Positions 6,359 to 14,664 of a stretch of DNA of 14,898 nt are shown one piece after another. Source of the DNA: Bacillota bacterium. Lineage in GTDB: Bacteria > Bacillota_E > Sulfobacillia > Sulfobacillales > Sulfobacillaceae. Both the position numbers and the translations under genes were made by a program. Within the stretch, counting starts at the first letter, position 1. Each line of letters begins with the position of its first letter. The stretch is from the NCBI GenBank assembly GCA_021820165.1, contig JAKADW010000008.1, positions 1 to 14,898 of the forward strand, in the 5' to 3' direction. Below the pieces are notes generated by a model. The model ran no database searches. It was not told the DNA's origin and saw only the letters and a list, made by a program, of their open reading frames with translations.

Positions 6359-7126
6359 TCAGGACCCGTCCTGAAAGATTTTTCGCCAACGGTCAAGCTC
6401 GGCCGCCAATGCGGCCAGAGCTGGCTCGACAGCCGAGCGATTGGCCCATAACAAGGGCTCAATGGGAGCCAGCGGGCTTGTCCCGACCCGGATGGTATCC
6501 CGATACCCTGGCCCGATTAATTCCGGCTCCCCGTTGAAGTGCTGTTCCACCGCCATCCGTAGCGCGCGAGAGGCAAGATAGGGAAGTTGGCTCACCCACG
6601 CCATCTGGGCATCATGATCGCTCGCCGACCAATATCGAGCCGGCTCTGTCCCGAGATTTCTCTCCCAAAAGGTCACGGCCTCCGCAGCCGGAAAGCCGGC
6701 GCCGATGTCAACCACCGCCAGCGGCCGCCCCCGAAATAGGTGGGGATCGGCGGCATGAAAGCCGCTCACTTCGCGCCCCGCCATCATGTGAAGAGCGAGT
6801 ACTTCGACCCGGTCGGAGGCCGACCGAAGCGCCCCGGCCAAGGGCAGCTTTAGCGAAGAGAGGTCAATCAATTGGGCCCCGGGCCGCATTTCCGGCACGA
6901 TGGCCGCCAAAAGGGCCGGAACCTTGATTAGGGGGGCGGCAATCACCACCTGGTCGACGTCCCCCACCCAATTCGACCACGGGGCCACCACTCCTAACCC
7001 TGCCACTCGTAGAGCCGCTTCGGTTGCGGGATCGGCGTCGCTTAGCCAGAGCGGGACATCAGCTTCGGCCAACGCCTGGGCTACCGAACCACCGATGAGC
7101 CCGACCCCCACGATGCCCACCTTCAC
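6359..7126 (-). CDS. tyrA: Prephenate or arogenate dehydrogenase (TyrA family)
   Basis: NAD(P)-dependent oxidative decarboxylation on the tyrosine branch. The 255-residue product starts with the Rossmann motif GIVGVGLIGG (4-13) and has DLSSLK (88-93), LHMMAGREVSG (112-122), HLFRGRP and GYRDTIRVGTS, then a conserved-type Trp in LLWANR. His113 of the usual HPMAG motif is kept, although the Pro is Met. The later motif, usually SHLPH, reads SQLPY (179-183), so both of its histidines are gone. There is no ACT domain, so no classical tyrosine feedback module. A GTG start at 7126 overlaps the aroF stop (GTGA, 7123-7126), so translation is coupled. Substrate choice (prephenate or arogenate) cannot be read from the sequence. 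Confidence 0.88.
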   Translation of the reverse strand: MKVGIVGVGLIGGSVAQALAEADVPLWLSDADPATEAALRVAGLGVVAPWSNWVGDVDQVVIAAPLIKVPALLAAIVPEMRPGAQLIDLSSLKLPLAGALRSASDRVEVLALHMMAGREVSGFHAADPHLFRGRPLAVVDIGAGFPAAEAVTFWERNLGTEPARYWSASDHDAQMAWVSQLPYLASRALRMAVEQHFNGEPELIGPGYRDTIRVGTSPLAPIEPLLWANRSAVEPALAALAAELDRWRKIFQDGS

Positions 7127-7980
7127 ACTTGCCGCCCCACCGCCCGAGCGACCCGTCCGACCTCTTCCATGAGTTCCTCCATGTGCCGGAAATTCAAACT
7201 TTGCGGTCCGTCTGACAGCGCCTCGGCAGGATTGGGATGGGTTTCAATGATAAGCCCGTCAGCCCCCGCCGCCACACCCGCCCGCGCTAAGGGAGTGACC
7301 CACTGCCACTGGCCGGCGGCATGCGATGGGTCTATCACTACGGGAAGGTGACTCAACTGTTTAACCACCGGAACGGCGCTGATGTCTAATGTATTGCGTG
7401 TCTTGGTCTCGTACGTGCGAATGCCCCGCTCGCAGAGAATAATATTGAGGTTACCATGGGCGGCAATATATTCGGCCGCCAAAAGCCACTCATCAATGGT
7501 CGCCGCCATGCCGCGCTTCAGAAGGACCGGCTTACCGCATTGTCCCACCGCTTTGAGGAGCTCAAAATTCTGCATATTGCGCGCGCCAATTTGCACGATA
7601 TCTGCCCACTCGGCAACATTGGCCAAACTCTCGTGATCGACGGCCTCCGTCACAATTAACACCCCATAGCGCTCCCGTGCTTCCGCCAACATTTTGAGGC
7701 CCTCAATGCGCATGCCCTGAAAACTGTAGGGGGAAGTTCGCGGCTTATAGGCACCGCCGCGCATCACGGGCACGCCCACGTTGTGCATGAATTCGGCCGT
7801 TGCCATCAGCTGCTCGCGACTTTCCACGGCACAGGGCCCTGACATGACAATGACTTTCTCGCCGCCAAAGCCCACCGAGCCCACCTGCACGACGCTGTCG
7901 TCGGGATGGAAATCCCGACTGACGAGTTTATATGGCTTACGTGCGGACGCTACCGGATCCGCTGTTTCTGTCGCTCCCAC
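7123..7980 (-). CDS. aroF: DAHP synthase, type I-beta, core barrel only
   Basis: First step of the aromatic pathway: joins PEP and erythrose-4-phosphate to DAHP. The 285 residues match the I-beta/KDO8P-like barrel, with KPYKLVSRDFHP, VMSGPCAVES, MRGGAYKPRTSPYSFQG, DIVQIGARNMQNFELL, PVLLKRGMAATIDEWL, ILCERGIRTYE and VIDPSHAAGQ (metal and PEP ligands). About 15 residues precede the KPYKLVSR strand, so neither the ferredoxin-like regulatory domain (as in Thermotoga) nor a chorismate mutase domain (as in Bacillus) is present. Feedback inhibition by these known modules is therefore not expected. The GTG start at 7980 has GGAGGAAGGGTGA upstream. The gene follows a T-box leader with a probable tyrosine specifier and is coupled to tyrA. 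Confidence 0.95.
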   Translation of the reverse strand: MGATETADPVASARKPYKLVSRDFHPDDSVVQVGSVGFGGEKVIVMSGPCAVESREQLMATAEFMHNVGVPVMRGGAYKPRTSPYSFQGMRIEGLKMLAEARERYGVLIVTEAVDHESLANVAEWADIVQIGARNMQNFELLKAVGQCGKPVLLKRGMAATIDEWLLAAEYIAAHGNLNIILCERGIRTYETKTRNTLDISAVPVVKQLSHLPVVIDPSHAAGQWQWVTPLARAGVAAGADGLIIETHPNPAEALSDGPQSLNFRHMEELMEEVGRVARAVGRQV

Positions 7981-8275
7981 CTAGCTCACCCTTCCTCCGT
8001 CAATGCCACCAACCAACACAAAAGCCCTCATCCCGATAGGGACGAAGGCTTCTTCGCGGTACCACCCTAAGTGGACCCCTGGGGGTCCCACTTTGCCAGC
8101 TGCTAGCACAGCTGCTCCGAATAACGGCCGGACGCCGGATTCTCTACTATAATTTCGATGCACACTCGCGGGGGTACGGTATCGGGACGAAAGTTCGGCT
8201 TTCACCTAGTCGCCGACTCTCTGCATTTTCGTACTCCGGACCTCTTCCCGGTCATCGCTTTAGGGTATGGAATTT
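7981..8275 (-). ncRNA. T-box leader of aroF-tyrA-aroA, probable tyrosine specifier
   Basis: tRNA-sensing leader. Stem I is closed by CGATG (8257-8253) and CATCG (8160-8156). It holds AGTA (8235-8232) and the distal AGAGAGTCGG...GGTGAAAGCCGA loop. On its 3' side the triplet UAC (8181-8179) follows GA and precedes a lower stem (GGTCCGG against CCGTACC, one mismatch); this is the specifier position. A second UAC lies at 8176-8174, inside that stem. The T-box core AGGGTGGTACCGCGA spans 8068-8054 and a terminator follows. Uncharged tRNA-Tyr would favour antitermination, which fits aroF and tyrA. The T-box call is certain; the specifier call is less so. Confidence 0.93.
8018..8050 (-). terminator. 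T-box terminator of the aroF leader
   Basis: A 12-bp stem with two G-U pairs (8050-8039 with 8034-8023), a TATC loop and a short TTTT end. It overlaps the antiterminator formed with the T-box core, so the two exclude each other. Confidence 0.85.
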
Positions 8276-8281
8276 CTCCGC

Positions 8282-8310
8282 ATGTTACACTACCGGAAGA
8301 GTAGTGTCAA
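8282..8310 (-). promoter_or_regulatory. Promoter of the aroF T-box transcript, overlapping the trpA end
   Basis: TTGACA (8305-8310) and TAACAT (8282-8287) are spaced by 17 bp on the minus strand. The -35 box contains the trpA stop codon. Start is expected near 8275. The spacer is filled by a perfect inverted repeat (8287-8307). Confidence 0.6.
8287..8307. repeat. Perfect inverted repeat inside the aroF promoter
   Basis: ACACTAC-N7-GTAGTGT, 7-bp arms. It lies between the -35 and -10 boxes and touches both, so it could be a repressor site. It could also act as a hairpin at the trpA mRNA end, but no U-run follows. Confidence 0.6.
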
Positions 8311-9095
8311 GCCTTCGTCGTTAAATTCTGCAGCGCGTCACTCAACGCTTTCGTAAAGCGATATGCCACCTCCTCCGCTCGCTCCGGATCTGCCTGAATC
8401 GCGCGAACCAAGGCGCTCCCCACAATCACCCCATCCGCCACCTGGCCTACCCGGGCGGCCTGCTCAGGACTAGAAATGCCGAACCCGATCGCCACCGGCA
8501 GCTTGACCGCTTGTCGCACACGCGCGACCAAGGGCTCAACCCCCTCATCGACTGAGGTGCGCATCCCGGTCACGCCCGTGACCGAAACCCCATAGACGAA
8601 ACCCTGGGCTTCGCGAATGGCCTCTAAATGGGCACTCGTGGATGTCGGAGCCACCAAGGGAATGACCGCCAACCCGCTTTTCTCAGCAGCCTTTCGCATA
8701 TCCCGTCCCTCGACCCAAGGCAGATCAGGGATGATTAGGCCTTGGATGCCGGCCGCCCGGGCATGCTCTGCGAACCGCGCGATACCATAATGGAACACCG
8801 GGTTGATGTAGGTGAGGAAAACCAGTGGCGGGGCGGTGGGCGCAATTTTCGACACCGTTTCTAAAATGGACGAGACCCGTGTACCCCGCTCGAGGGCTGC
8901 GGTTGCCGCCTGTTGCAACACCGGTCCGTCGGCCAGCGGATCAGAAAACGGAATCCCAATCTCAATCAGATCAGCCCCGGCCCGTGTTAAGGCATTCACT
9001 AACCCCGGTAGCCGTTCCAGATCCGGAAACCCCGCCGTCACATAAGGGATTAAGGCAGGCCGCCCCTTGCGAAATGCTTCCGCGATGGTACTCAT
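8307..9095 (-). CDS. trpA: Tryptophan synthase alpha chain
   Basis: Cleaves indole-3-glycerol phosphate to indole, which passes through a tunnel to TrpB. The 262-residue TIM barrel shows YVTAGFPD (18-25), [16 protein letters not shown] with catalytic Glu45 and Asp56, [32 protein letters not shown] and the phosphate loop GFGISSPEQ with [10 protein letters not shown]. Length is normal for the family. ATG 9095 overlaps the trpB stop (ATGA, 9092-9095). It is the last trp gene. Its stop codon lies inside the -35 box of the next promoter. Confidence 0.98.
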   Translation of the reverse strand: MSTIAEAFRKGRPALIPYVTAGFPDLERLPGLVNALTRAGADLIEIGIPFSDPLADGPVLQQAATAALERGTRVSSILETVSKIAPTAPPLVFLTYINPVFHYGIARFAEHARAAGIQGLIIPDLPWVEGRDMRKAAEKSGLAVIPLVAPTSTSAHLEAIREAQGFVYGVSVTGVTGMRTSVDEGVEPLVARVRQAVKLPVAIGFGISSPEQAARVGQVADGVIVGSALVRAIQADPERAEEVAYRFTKALSDALQNLTTKA

Positions 9096-10291
9096 GGCTG
9101 CTCCCCCCGTTCATAGCGGAACACCTGGTCGACGTCCTTGTCGCCACGGCCCGACACGTTAATCAGCACCCGCGCCCCGAGTTTCTTGAGCTCAGGGGCT
9201 TCTTCCATCACCCAGGCGACCGCATGAGCGCTTTCCAGCGCCGGGATAATGCCTTCCCAGCGGGCGAGCTGGTGAAAGGCTTGCAACGCTTGGTCATCAC
9301 GAATGGCGACATAGCGGGCACGCCCCGTGTGGTGGAAATAGGCGTGCTCAGGGCCCACTCCGGGATAGTCGAGGCCCGCTGAAATCGAATGAGCGGGCTT
9401 AATCTGCCCGTCACCATCCTGTAACAAATAGCTCAGACTGCCATGCAATATACCCGGTTCGGCCACCTGAATGCTGGCCGCATGGCGGCCGCTCTCGAGA
9501 CCCTCGCCGGCTGCCTCCACGCCAATCAACTCGACTGGATCGTCACGAAATGGATAGAAGATGCCCATACTATTGGAGCCGCCTCCCACTGACGCAACAA
9601 TGTGGGTGGGCAGTGCCCCCAAGGCGCGCATTTGGCGCTTGGCCTCCTTCCCGATGACTGATTGGAAATCCCGCACCATCATGGGATAGGGATGTGGCCC
9701 GACGACCGACCCAATAACGTAGAATGTATCACGCACGTTAGTGACCCAATCCCGAATGGCTTCATTGGTCGCGTCTTTAAGGGTTTTGGTGCCCGATTCC
9801 ACCGGGTGCACTTCGGCACCCAAGAGCTTCATGCGATAGACATTCAGCGCTTGGCGCTTGACATCCTCTTCCCCCATATAGATTTCCGCCTGAAGACCGA
9901 ACAGGGCCGCGGCCGTGGCCGTCGCTACGCCGTGCTGTCCTGCCCCAGTTTCGGCAATGATGCGCGTTTTTCCCATCCGGCGGGCCAGCAGAACTTGGCC
10001 AATGGTGTTGTTTATTTTATGAGCACCCGTATGGTTCAAGTCCTCCCGTTTCAAAAACACATCAATGCCGAGTGCTTGGCTCATCTGTTCGGCATGCCGC
10101 AACGGAGTGGGCCGACCCACGTAATTTTTTAGCAATTCGGCGAGATCGGCGCGGAACGCTGGATCGCGCCGCGCGTCCCCATACGCGCGGTCTAGTTCCT
10201 CTACCGCCGGCATCAACGTTTCTGGCACATAGCGTCCCCCAAAGGGTCCGAAGCGGCCATAGCGGTCAGGTACGTTTTTCGTTGTCGCCAC
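9092..10291 (-). CDS. trpB: Tryptophan synthase beta chain
   Basis: PLP enzyme that joins indole and serine to tryptophan in an alpha2-beta2 complex. The 399 residues show the N-terminal [21 protein letters not shown], the PLP lysine Lys92 in [36 protein letters not shown] (PLP phosphate loop), [25 protein letters not shown] and the C-terminal [13 protein letters not shown]. This is the standard TrpB1 type that works with TrpA, not the long TrpB2. The GTG start at 10291 has GGAGG 6 nt upstream, placed inside trpF. The 26-nt overlap with trpF implies coupled translation. Confidence 0.98.
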   Translation of the reverse strand: MATTKNVPDRYGRFGPFGGRYVPETLMPAVEELDRAYGDARRDPAFRADLAELLKNYVGRPTPLRHAEQMSQALGIDVFLKREDLNHTGAHKINNTIGQVLLARRMGKTRIIAETGAGQHGVATATAAALFGLQAEIYMGEEDVKRQALNVYRMKLLGAEVHPVESGTKTLKDATNEAIRDWVTNVRDTFYVIGSVVGPHPYPMMVRDFQSVIGKEAKRQMRALGALPTHIVASVGGGSNSMGIFYPFRDDPVELIGVEAAGEGLESGRHAASIQVAEPGILHGSLSYLLQDGDGQIKPAHSISAGLDYPGVGPEHAYFHHTGRARYVAIRDDQALQAFHQLARWEGIIPALESAHAVAWVMEEAPELKKLGARVLINVSGRGDKDVDQVFRYERGEQP

Positions 10292-10841
10292 GTCTAACCT
10301 CCTCTATAAATCGGGCGATGCGGTCAAGGCTTTTCGCCCCATCCACCTCAACCCCACTGGAGACATCAACCCCATCGGGGGACAAGTCCCGTACCATGCT
10401 CTGAACATTCTCAGGTGTGAGCCCCCCGGCAATCCATAGCGGCCGATCCCAGATCGGTCGTTCCCAATCGCGTGGCCGTCCACTACCTGGCTCAGGGCCA
10501 TCTAACAGCACGACATCCGCCTTCGGATCCAACCAGGTCGCAAGCGCCCGCTTCCCATAGCGATGGGCCCGCTCTACCCAGTCTTCGGGCGGGTGCCCGT
10601 GGACTTGGATCCCCCAGAACGGCAACTCCAGCAGGCGTTCAAACAAGGGCTCGTCCATGTCCTTACCCACTCCTACCACCGGAATGCCCAAAAGGGCCGT
10701 TAGCATATCCTCTGCCTGGGTGAGAGAAATCTGCCGGCGACTTTGGGTGAGCACCACCCCTAGGAAATCAGCCCCCAGTTCCGCGGCTTGCAGCGCCGTA
10801 TTCACATCGGTGAGTCCACAGATTTTAACGGACGTGCTCAC
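10266..10841 (-). CDS. trpF: Phosphoribosylanthranilate isomerase
   Basis: Amadori rearrangement of phosphoribosylanthranilate to CdRP. The 191-residue barrel has KICGLTD (6-12, catalytic Cys), TQSRRQIS in place of the usual SPR motif, [16 protein letters not shown] (catalytic Asp), [11 protein letters not shown] and [11 protein letters not shown]. It is slightly short for the family, and the loop after the catalytic Asp does not show the usual GGTG, only GSGRPRDW. The two catalytic residues are kept, so it is likely active. The GTG start at 10841 overlaps the trpC end by 17 nt. No strong ribosome site is near, so its translation probably depends on coupling with trpC. Confidence 0.94.
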   Translation of the reverse strand: MSTSVKICGLTDVNTALQAAELGADFLGVVLTQSRRQISLTQAEDMLTALLGIPVVGVGKDMDEPLFERLLELPFWGIQVHGHPPEDWVERAHRYGKRALATWLDPKADVVLLDGPEPGSGRPRDWERPIWDRPLWIAGGLTPENVQSMVRDLSPDGVDVSSGVEVDGAKSLDRIARFIEEVRRGDNEKRT

Positions 10842-11592
10842 GTAACAGCGAACTTCCTTTCATGAGGCTCTCGCCAACCAAACAGGCATCGTAACCCCAG
10901 TCGCGGATCCGGACCAGGTCGTCCTTGCCCTGAATCCCGCTTTCACTCACGCGCACCACACCTTCGGGGATGACGCCCGCCATCTCCTCCGAAAATTCCA
11001 GTCGGGTTTCGAAGGTATCAAGATCCCGATTATTTACCCCAATGATGGCCGGATTGAGGGCGAGTGCCCTTTCGGCCTCCTCAGGCGAGTGAATCTCCAC
11101 CAGCACCTCGAGGCCCAAGGCTGCGGCCGTTTGGTATAAGTCGCGTAAGCGACTGTCATCTACAATGCGCACAATCAAGAGGGCGGCGTCGGCCCCGGCG
11201 GCACGCGCCTCGACCAGTTGCAGGGGGTCGCGGACAAAGTCCTTTCGCAAGACCGGCAACTGAATCGCCGCTTCCACGGCCACCAGGTGGGATAAGTGGC
11301 CCGCGAAAAATTCGGGTTCCGTGAGCACGGAGACGGCGCTCGCCCCTTCCTCCTGATATCGGCGGGCCTGGGCCGCCGGATCATACCGATCGGTAAGCCA
11401 GCCCTTAGACGGGGACTTTTGTTTACACTCCGCGATAATACGGATCCTCGGAGGCGCCGACAAAGGGCGCAACGCCGCGACCAGCGAACGCACGGAAGGC
11501 TTACCGCTGGCCTCACGCAAAAGGCGCGCCTCGTCTTTCTGAAGCTCAGCCACTCGTTCGTCTACCCGTTTGACAATAGCCTCCAAAAACAT
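10825..11592 (-). CDS. trpC: Indole-3-glycerol phosphate synthase
   Basis: Closes the indole ring from CdRP. The 255 residues show IIAECKQKSPSKG (52-64; Glu55, Lys57), SVLTEPEFFAGHL, VLRKDFVRDPLQ with the catalytic Lys, ALLIVRIV, LEVLVEIHSPEE, GVNNRDLDTFE, VSESGI and LVGESLMKG. ATG 11592 is chosen because it begins the family-typical first helix (MFLEAIVKRVDERV), has GGAGG 8 nt upstream, and shares one base with the trpD stop (TAATG). An open reading back to 11802 lies inside trpD and is not coding in that frame. It is a separate gene, not fused to trpF as in E. coli. Confidence 0.97.
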   Translation of the reverse strand: MFLEAIVKRVDERVAELQKDEARLLREASGKPSVRSLVAALRPLSAPPRIRIIAECKQKSPSKGWLTDRYDPAAQARRYQEEGASAVSVLTEPEFFAGHLSHLVAVEAAIQLPVLRKDFVRDPLQLVEARAAGADAALLIVRIVDDSRLRDLYQTAAALGLEVLVEIHSPEEAERALALNPAIIGVNNRDLDTFETRLEFSEEMAGVIPEGVVRVSESGIQGKDDLVRIRDWGYDACLVGESLMKGSSLLREHVR

Positions 11593-12632
11593 TAGGCGTC
11601 CCTCCGCGTGCGCGATTGCGAGGCCTGAATGAGCCGCTCCAACACGGCAATTGCCCGCCCATCCTTGATAACCGACCGAGCCAGCACCACGCCTTCTTCT
11701 ACAGAGGCCACCTGTTCGCCGACAAAAAGGGCCACTCCGGCGTTGGCCAAGACCATGTCCAAGTACGGCCCGCCCGACCCACGGGCTAAGATGTCGCGGC
11801 AAATGGCCGCATTGACGGCCGGCTCTCCACCCACAAAGGACCCATGAGGATAGGTCGGCAGACCCAACTGCTCTGGGGTTAATTCCCCGTCAGTAATTCG
11901 GCCGTGATCGACCAGGCTGTAGCGGGTGGGACCCGATAGCGACACCTCGTCAAGCCCCCCGTGCCCATGAACCACCATCGCTCGGCGCACGCCCAACCGC
12001 CCTAGCACTTCGGCCAACGGCCGCACCCACTCGGCCCCATAGACCCCCAGGAGTTGGTATTCGGGAGCAGCAGGATTGGTCAACGGCCCTAAGAGGTTAA
12101 ACACCGTACGCACACCGAGCTCTCGACGCACAGGTCCCGCATGCCGCATCGAGGCATGCACATTTTGCGCAAATAAGAAGCCAAACCCGACCTCGTCTAT
12201 GAGGGCCGCCAGACGGTTGGGCTCAGCCGAAAAGTTCACTCCAAGTGCCTCTAGCAGGTCTGCACTGCCACTTTTAGAGGTAGCCGACCGATTGCCATGC
12301 TTCGCCACATGAAGTCCTGCTCCAGCGACCACAAACGCTGAGACAGTCGACACGTTGAATGTAAACGACCGATCGCCGCCCGTTCCACACGTGTCTATCA
12401 AAGGGTGATGATGCACCGCAATCGGGGTGGCGTGGTCCCGCATGGCCCGGGCGAATCCGGTCAACTCTTCCACGCTTTCTCCCCGTACGCGAAGTGCCAT
12501 GAGCACGCCCCCGATTTGAGCGGGCGTGGCGTCCCCGGCCATGATGGCGTCCATCAGACGATACGCTTGTTGGTCGTCCAAACAGTGGCCGCGGCTCAAT
12601 AAATCGAGACTCTCTTGGATGGCCTGGTTCAC
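11592..12632 (-). CDS. trpD: Anthranilate phosphoribosyltransferase
   Basis: Joins anthranilate and PRPP. The 346 residues start with the helical domain (LDLLSRGHCLDDQQAYRLMDAIM) and carry the PRPP loop DTCGTGGDRSFTFNVST, KHGNRSATSKSGSADLLEALG, HASMRHAGPVRRELG, FNLLGPLTNPA and VVHGHGGLDEVSL. All are standard for TrpD and the length is typical. The GTG start at 12632 overlaps the trpG stop (GTGA, 12629-12632). TrpD is a stand-alone protein, not fused to TrpG. Confidence 0.97.
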   Translation of the reverse strand: MNQAIQESLDLLSRGHCLDDQQAYRLMDAIMAGDATPAQIGGVLMALRVRGESVEELTGFARAMRDHATPIAVHHHPLIDTCGTGGDRSFTFNVSTVSAFVVAGAGLHVAKHGNRSATSKSGSADLLEALGVNFSAEPNRLAALIDEVGFGFLFAQNVHASMRHAGPVRRELGVRTVFNLLGPLTNPAAPEYQLLGVYGAEWVRPLAEVLGRLGVRRAMVVHGHGGLDEVSLSGPTRYSLVDHGRITDGELTPEQLGLPTYPHGSFVGGEPAVNAAICRDILARGSGGPYLDMVLANAGVALFVGEQVASVEEGVVLARSVIKDGRAIAVLERLIQASQSRTRRDA

Positions 12633-13213
12633 AATCTCGCACCTTCCTTCGCCAACGTTACGTCCACAAAATGGGTCAAAATCGTCATCCCGTCGGGGGT
12701 GAGCACCGACTCCGGATGAAACTGAATCCCAAACACCGGATACTTCCGATGAGAAATGGCCATCACCGTGCCATCATCGCTCTCGGCGTCCACGTGAAGC
12801 TCGGGTACCCCGTCCACATCCACCATCAGCGAATGATACCGGCCTGCCGAAGACGGGGTCGGAAGATTTTTGAGAATGCCCAATCCTTGATGGTGAACCT
12901 GATCAGCCTTTCCATGCATCAGCCGACTGGCCGGCACCACCCGACCTCCATAGGCAAGAGCAATCGCCTGATGACCCAGGCAGACGCCTAAGACGGGCAC
13001 TTCGGGCCCGAGCTCATGGACCAGCGCCACCGAAATGCCGGCATCCTCAGGACGCCCAGGCCCCGGGGAAATGACAATACCGGCCGGCTTCATGGCCCGC
13101 ACTGCGTCGACAGTTACTCTATCGTTCCGATATACTGCCACGGACGTCATCTGTCCCAGATATTGGACCAAGTTATAGGTAAACGAGTCATAATTATCAA
13201 TGACCACAATCAT
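12629..13213 (-). CDS. trpG: Anthranilate synthase component II (glutamine amidotransferase)
   Basis: Supplies ammonia from glutamine to TrpE; in organisms with one copy it also serves para-aminobenzoate synthesis. The 194-residue class I amidotransferase has IDNYDSFTYNLVQYLG (5-20), SPGPGRPEDAG, the nucleophile Cys78 in GVCLGHQAIALAYGG, GKADQVHH, RYHSL and FGIQFHPESVLTPDG, completing the Cys-His-Glu triad. The ATG at 13213 is chosen over one at 13219: GGAGG (13221-13225) is 7 nt from the former but only 1 nt from the latter, and it gives an ATGA overlap with the trpE stop. No trpE or trpD fusion. Confidence 0.97.
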   Translation of the reverse strand: MIVVIDNYDSFTYNLVQYLGQMTSVAVYRNDRVTVDAVRAMKPAGIVISPGPGRPEDAGISVALVHELGPEVPVLGVCLGHQAIALAYGGRVVPASRLMHGKADQVHHQGLGILKNLPTPSSAGRYHSLMVDVDGVPELHVDAESDDGTVMAISHRKYPVFGIQFHPESVLTPDGMTILTHFVDVTLAKEGARL

Positions 13214-14658
13214 AGCCATTCCTCCTCGCCCGCCTCCAGCACTTTGAGCGCAGCCGCCGCCTTGTTTAGCGATTCCTGGTATTCCGTATCCGGGTGCGAG
13301 TCCGCCACAATGCCTCCACCTGCCTGCACATAGGCCGTGTCGTTCTCCACTTCTAGGGTTCGAATGGTAATGCAGGCGTCCATGTCACCGCGGTGAGACC
13401 AATATCCCACCACACCCCCGTACGCCCCGCGCGCCGTGGATTCCAATTCCTCAATAATTTCCATAGCGCGTACCTTGGGAGCACCAGTCAGGGTCCCTGC
13501 CGGGAAAGAAGCGGCCAGCACGTCTAGTGCGTCCATTCCCGCACGTAATCGACCATGCACTTCGGACACCATGTGCATGACATGGGAGTACAGTTCCTTT
13601 TGCATGAAGGACTCCACCGTTACCGTGCCGTACTCGGAAATTCGACCGAGATCATTGCGGGCTAAGTCAACCAGCATGACGTGCTCCGCTCGTTCCTTGG
13701 GATCGTGCACCAAATCCTCCCACAGTCGTGCATCCTCTTCAGGCGTTATACCCCGTGGCCTGGTTCCCGCAATGGGGCGATTCACGGCCATCCCCTGATC
13801 GACTCGTATTAGCATTTCCGGAGAGGCGCCCGCTAAAATCCTCCGTGGCGTATCCAAGTAGAACAGATATGGCGATGGATTGACATGCCGAAGCCGTCGA
13901 TAGAGGCTAAATGGATCACCAGAGATGCGGGCACTCAACCGCTGGGACAACACGACCTGAAAAATGTCACCGGCCCGAATATATTCCTGAGCCCTTTCTA
14001 CCATGGCCCGATACTCGTCATGGGTCACATTCGACTCGACCTCGGTGCGTGCCCTAACTCGCGGCTCTGCCAACATCAGCGGTTGACGGAGAGCATCCAC
14101 CAAAATCTCGAGCCGGGTGCGTCCCTGGTCCACCTGGTCGCGTGGCGTCTCGACAATAACGGTGATCTCCTGACGCCGATGATCAAACGCGACCACCGCC
14201 TTGGGCCATACCCATTCCCAAGCTGGACCGCGGGCTTGATGACGCCTGGGCAAATGTTCTAAGAGGCGGACCCAGTCATAGCCGAAATAGCCCACCGCTC
14301 CACCGACAAAGGGGAGCTCCACCGAGCGTGGCACATCGATCGCTTGGCGGGCCTGTTGCTTTCGCATAAGAGCGAGCGGGTCGGCATCGACCTCAGTCCC
14401 TACTTGGCTCACCAAGATTCCCTGCCCGCCCGATTCCAAAAGTCGGGCCCACTCGCCCACGGCAATGAAAGAAAACCGGGCAATCTTGTCGTCCCCTTCC
14501 ACACTCTCTAATAAGGTGTGGGCTCCCAGAGGACGAAGCCGTAAGTACGCCGAGATCGGGGTTAATTGGTCGACCGCATAGCGACGTACCAGAGCCACAT
14601 GCTCCCCCTGCCCATCCCCCCACATTTCCTCGCCTGACCGTTCAAAAATTGTCTGCAA
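13210..14658 (-). CDS. trpE: Anthranilate synthase component I
   Basis: Converts chorismate and ammonia to anthranilate, the first committed step to tryptophan. The 482-residue product has the N-terminal LTPISAYLRL and HTLLESVEG (about 47-55); LLES includes the serine needed for tryptophan feedback in E. coli TrpE. Catalytic-domain motifs are VLSQRLSARISGDPFSLYRRL, NPSPYLFYLD, PIAGTRPRG, HVMLVDLARNDLGR, FPAGTLTGAPKVRAMEIIEE, GAYGGVVGYW and QAGGGIVADS. The start is probably TTG at 14658, with GGAGGG 6 nt upstream and directly after the T-box terminator. The next choice, ATG 14625, has its GAGG too close. It is the first gene of the trp operon, so both tRNA-Trp attenuation and feedback inhibition can act on it. 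Confidence 0.96.
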   Translation of the reverse strand: MQTIFERSGEEMWGDGQGEHVALVRRYAVDQLTPISAYLRLRPLGAHTLLESVEGDDKIARFSFIAVGEWARLLESGGQGILVSQVGTEVDADPLALMRKQQARQAIDVPRSVELPFVGGAVGYFGYDWVRLLEHLPRRHQARGPAWEWVWPKAVVAFDHRRQEITVIVETPRDQVDQGRTRLEILVDALRQPLMLAEPRVRARTEVESNVTHDEYRAMVERAQEYIRAGDIFQVVLSQRLSARISGDPFSLYRRLRHVNPSPYLFYLDTPRRILAGASPEMLIRVDQGMAVNRPIAGTRPRGITPEEDARLWEDLVHDPKERAEHVMLVDLARNDLGRISEYGTVTVESFMQKELYSHVMHMVSEVHGRLRAGMDALDVLAASFPAGTLTGAPKVRAMEIIEELESTARGAYGGVVGYWSHRGDMDACITIRTLEVENDTAYVQAGGGIVADSHPDTEYQESLNKAAAALKVLEAGEEEWL

Positions 14659-14664
14659 AATATT

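Noticed and set aside
6337..6462. N-terminal extension of aroA to 6462
   Set aside because: It runs back through the end of tyrA and lacks any EPSP synthase similarity. GTG 6336 has a strong ribosome site.
8287..8307. Inverted repeat after trpA as an intrinsic terminator
   Set aside because: No U-run follows on the minus strand and the dyad lies within a good promoter, so an operator reading is preferred, though not proven.
9662..10132. Long plus-strand open frame opposite trpB (and similar ones opposite dnaK, dnaJ, trpA and trpE)
   Set aside because: They are antisense shadows of well-conserved genes with no recognisable domains or ribosome sites.
11593..11802. N-terminal extension of trpC to 11802
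   Set aside because: It lies inside trpD in another frame. ATG 11592 has GGAGG and begins the conserved TrpC first helix.
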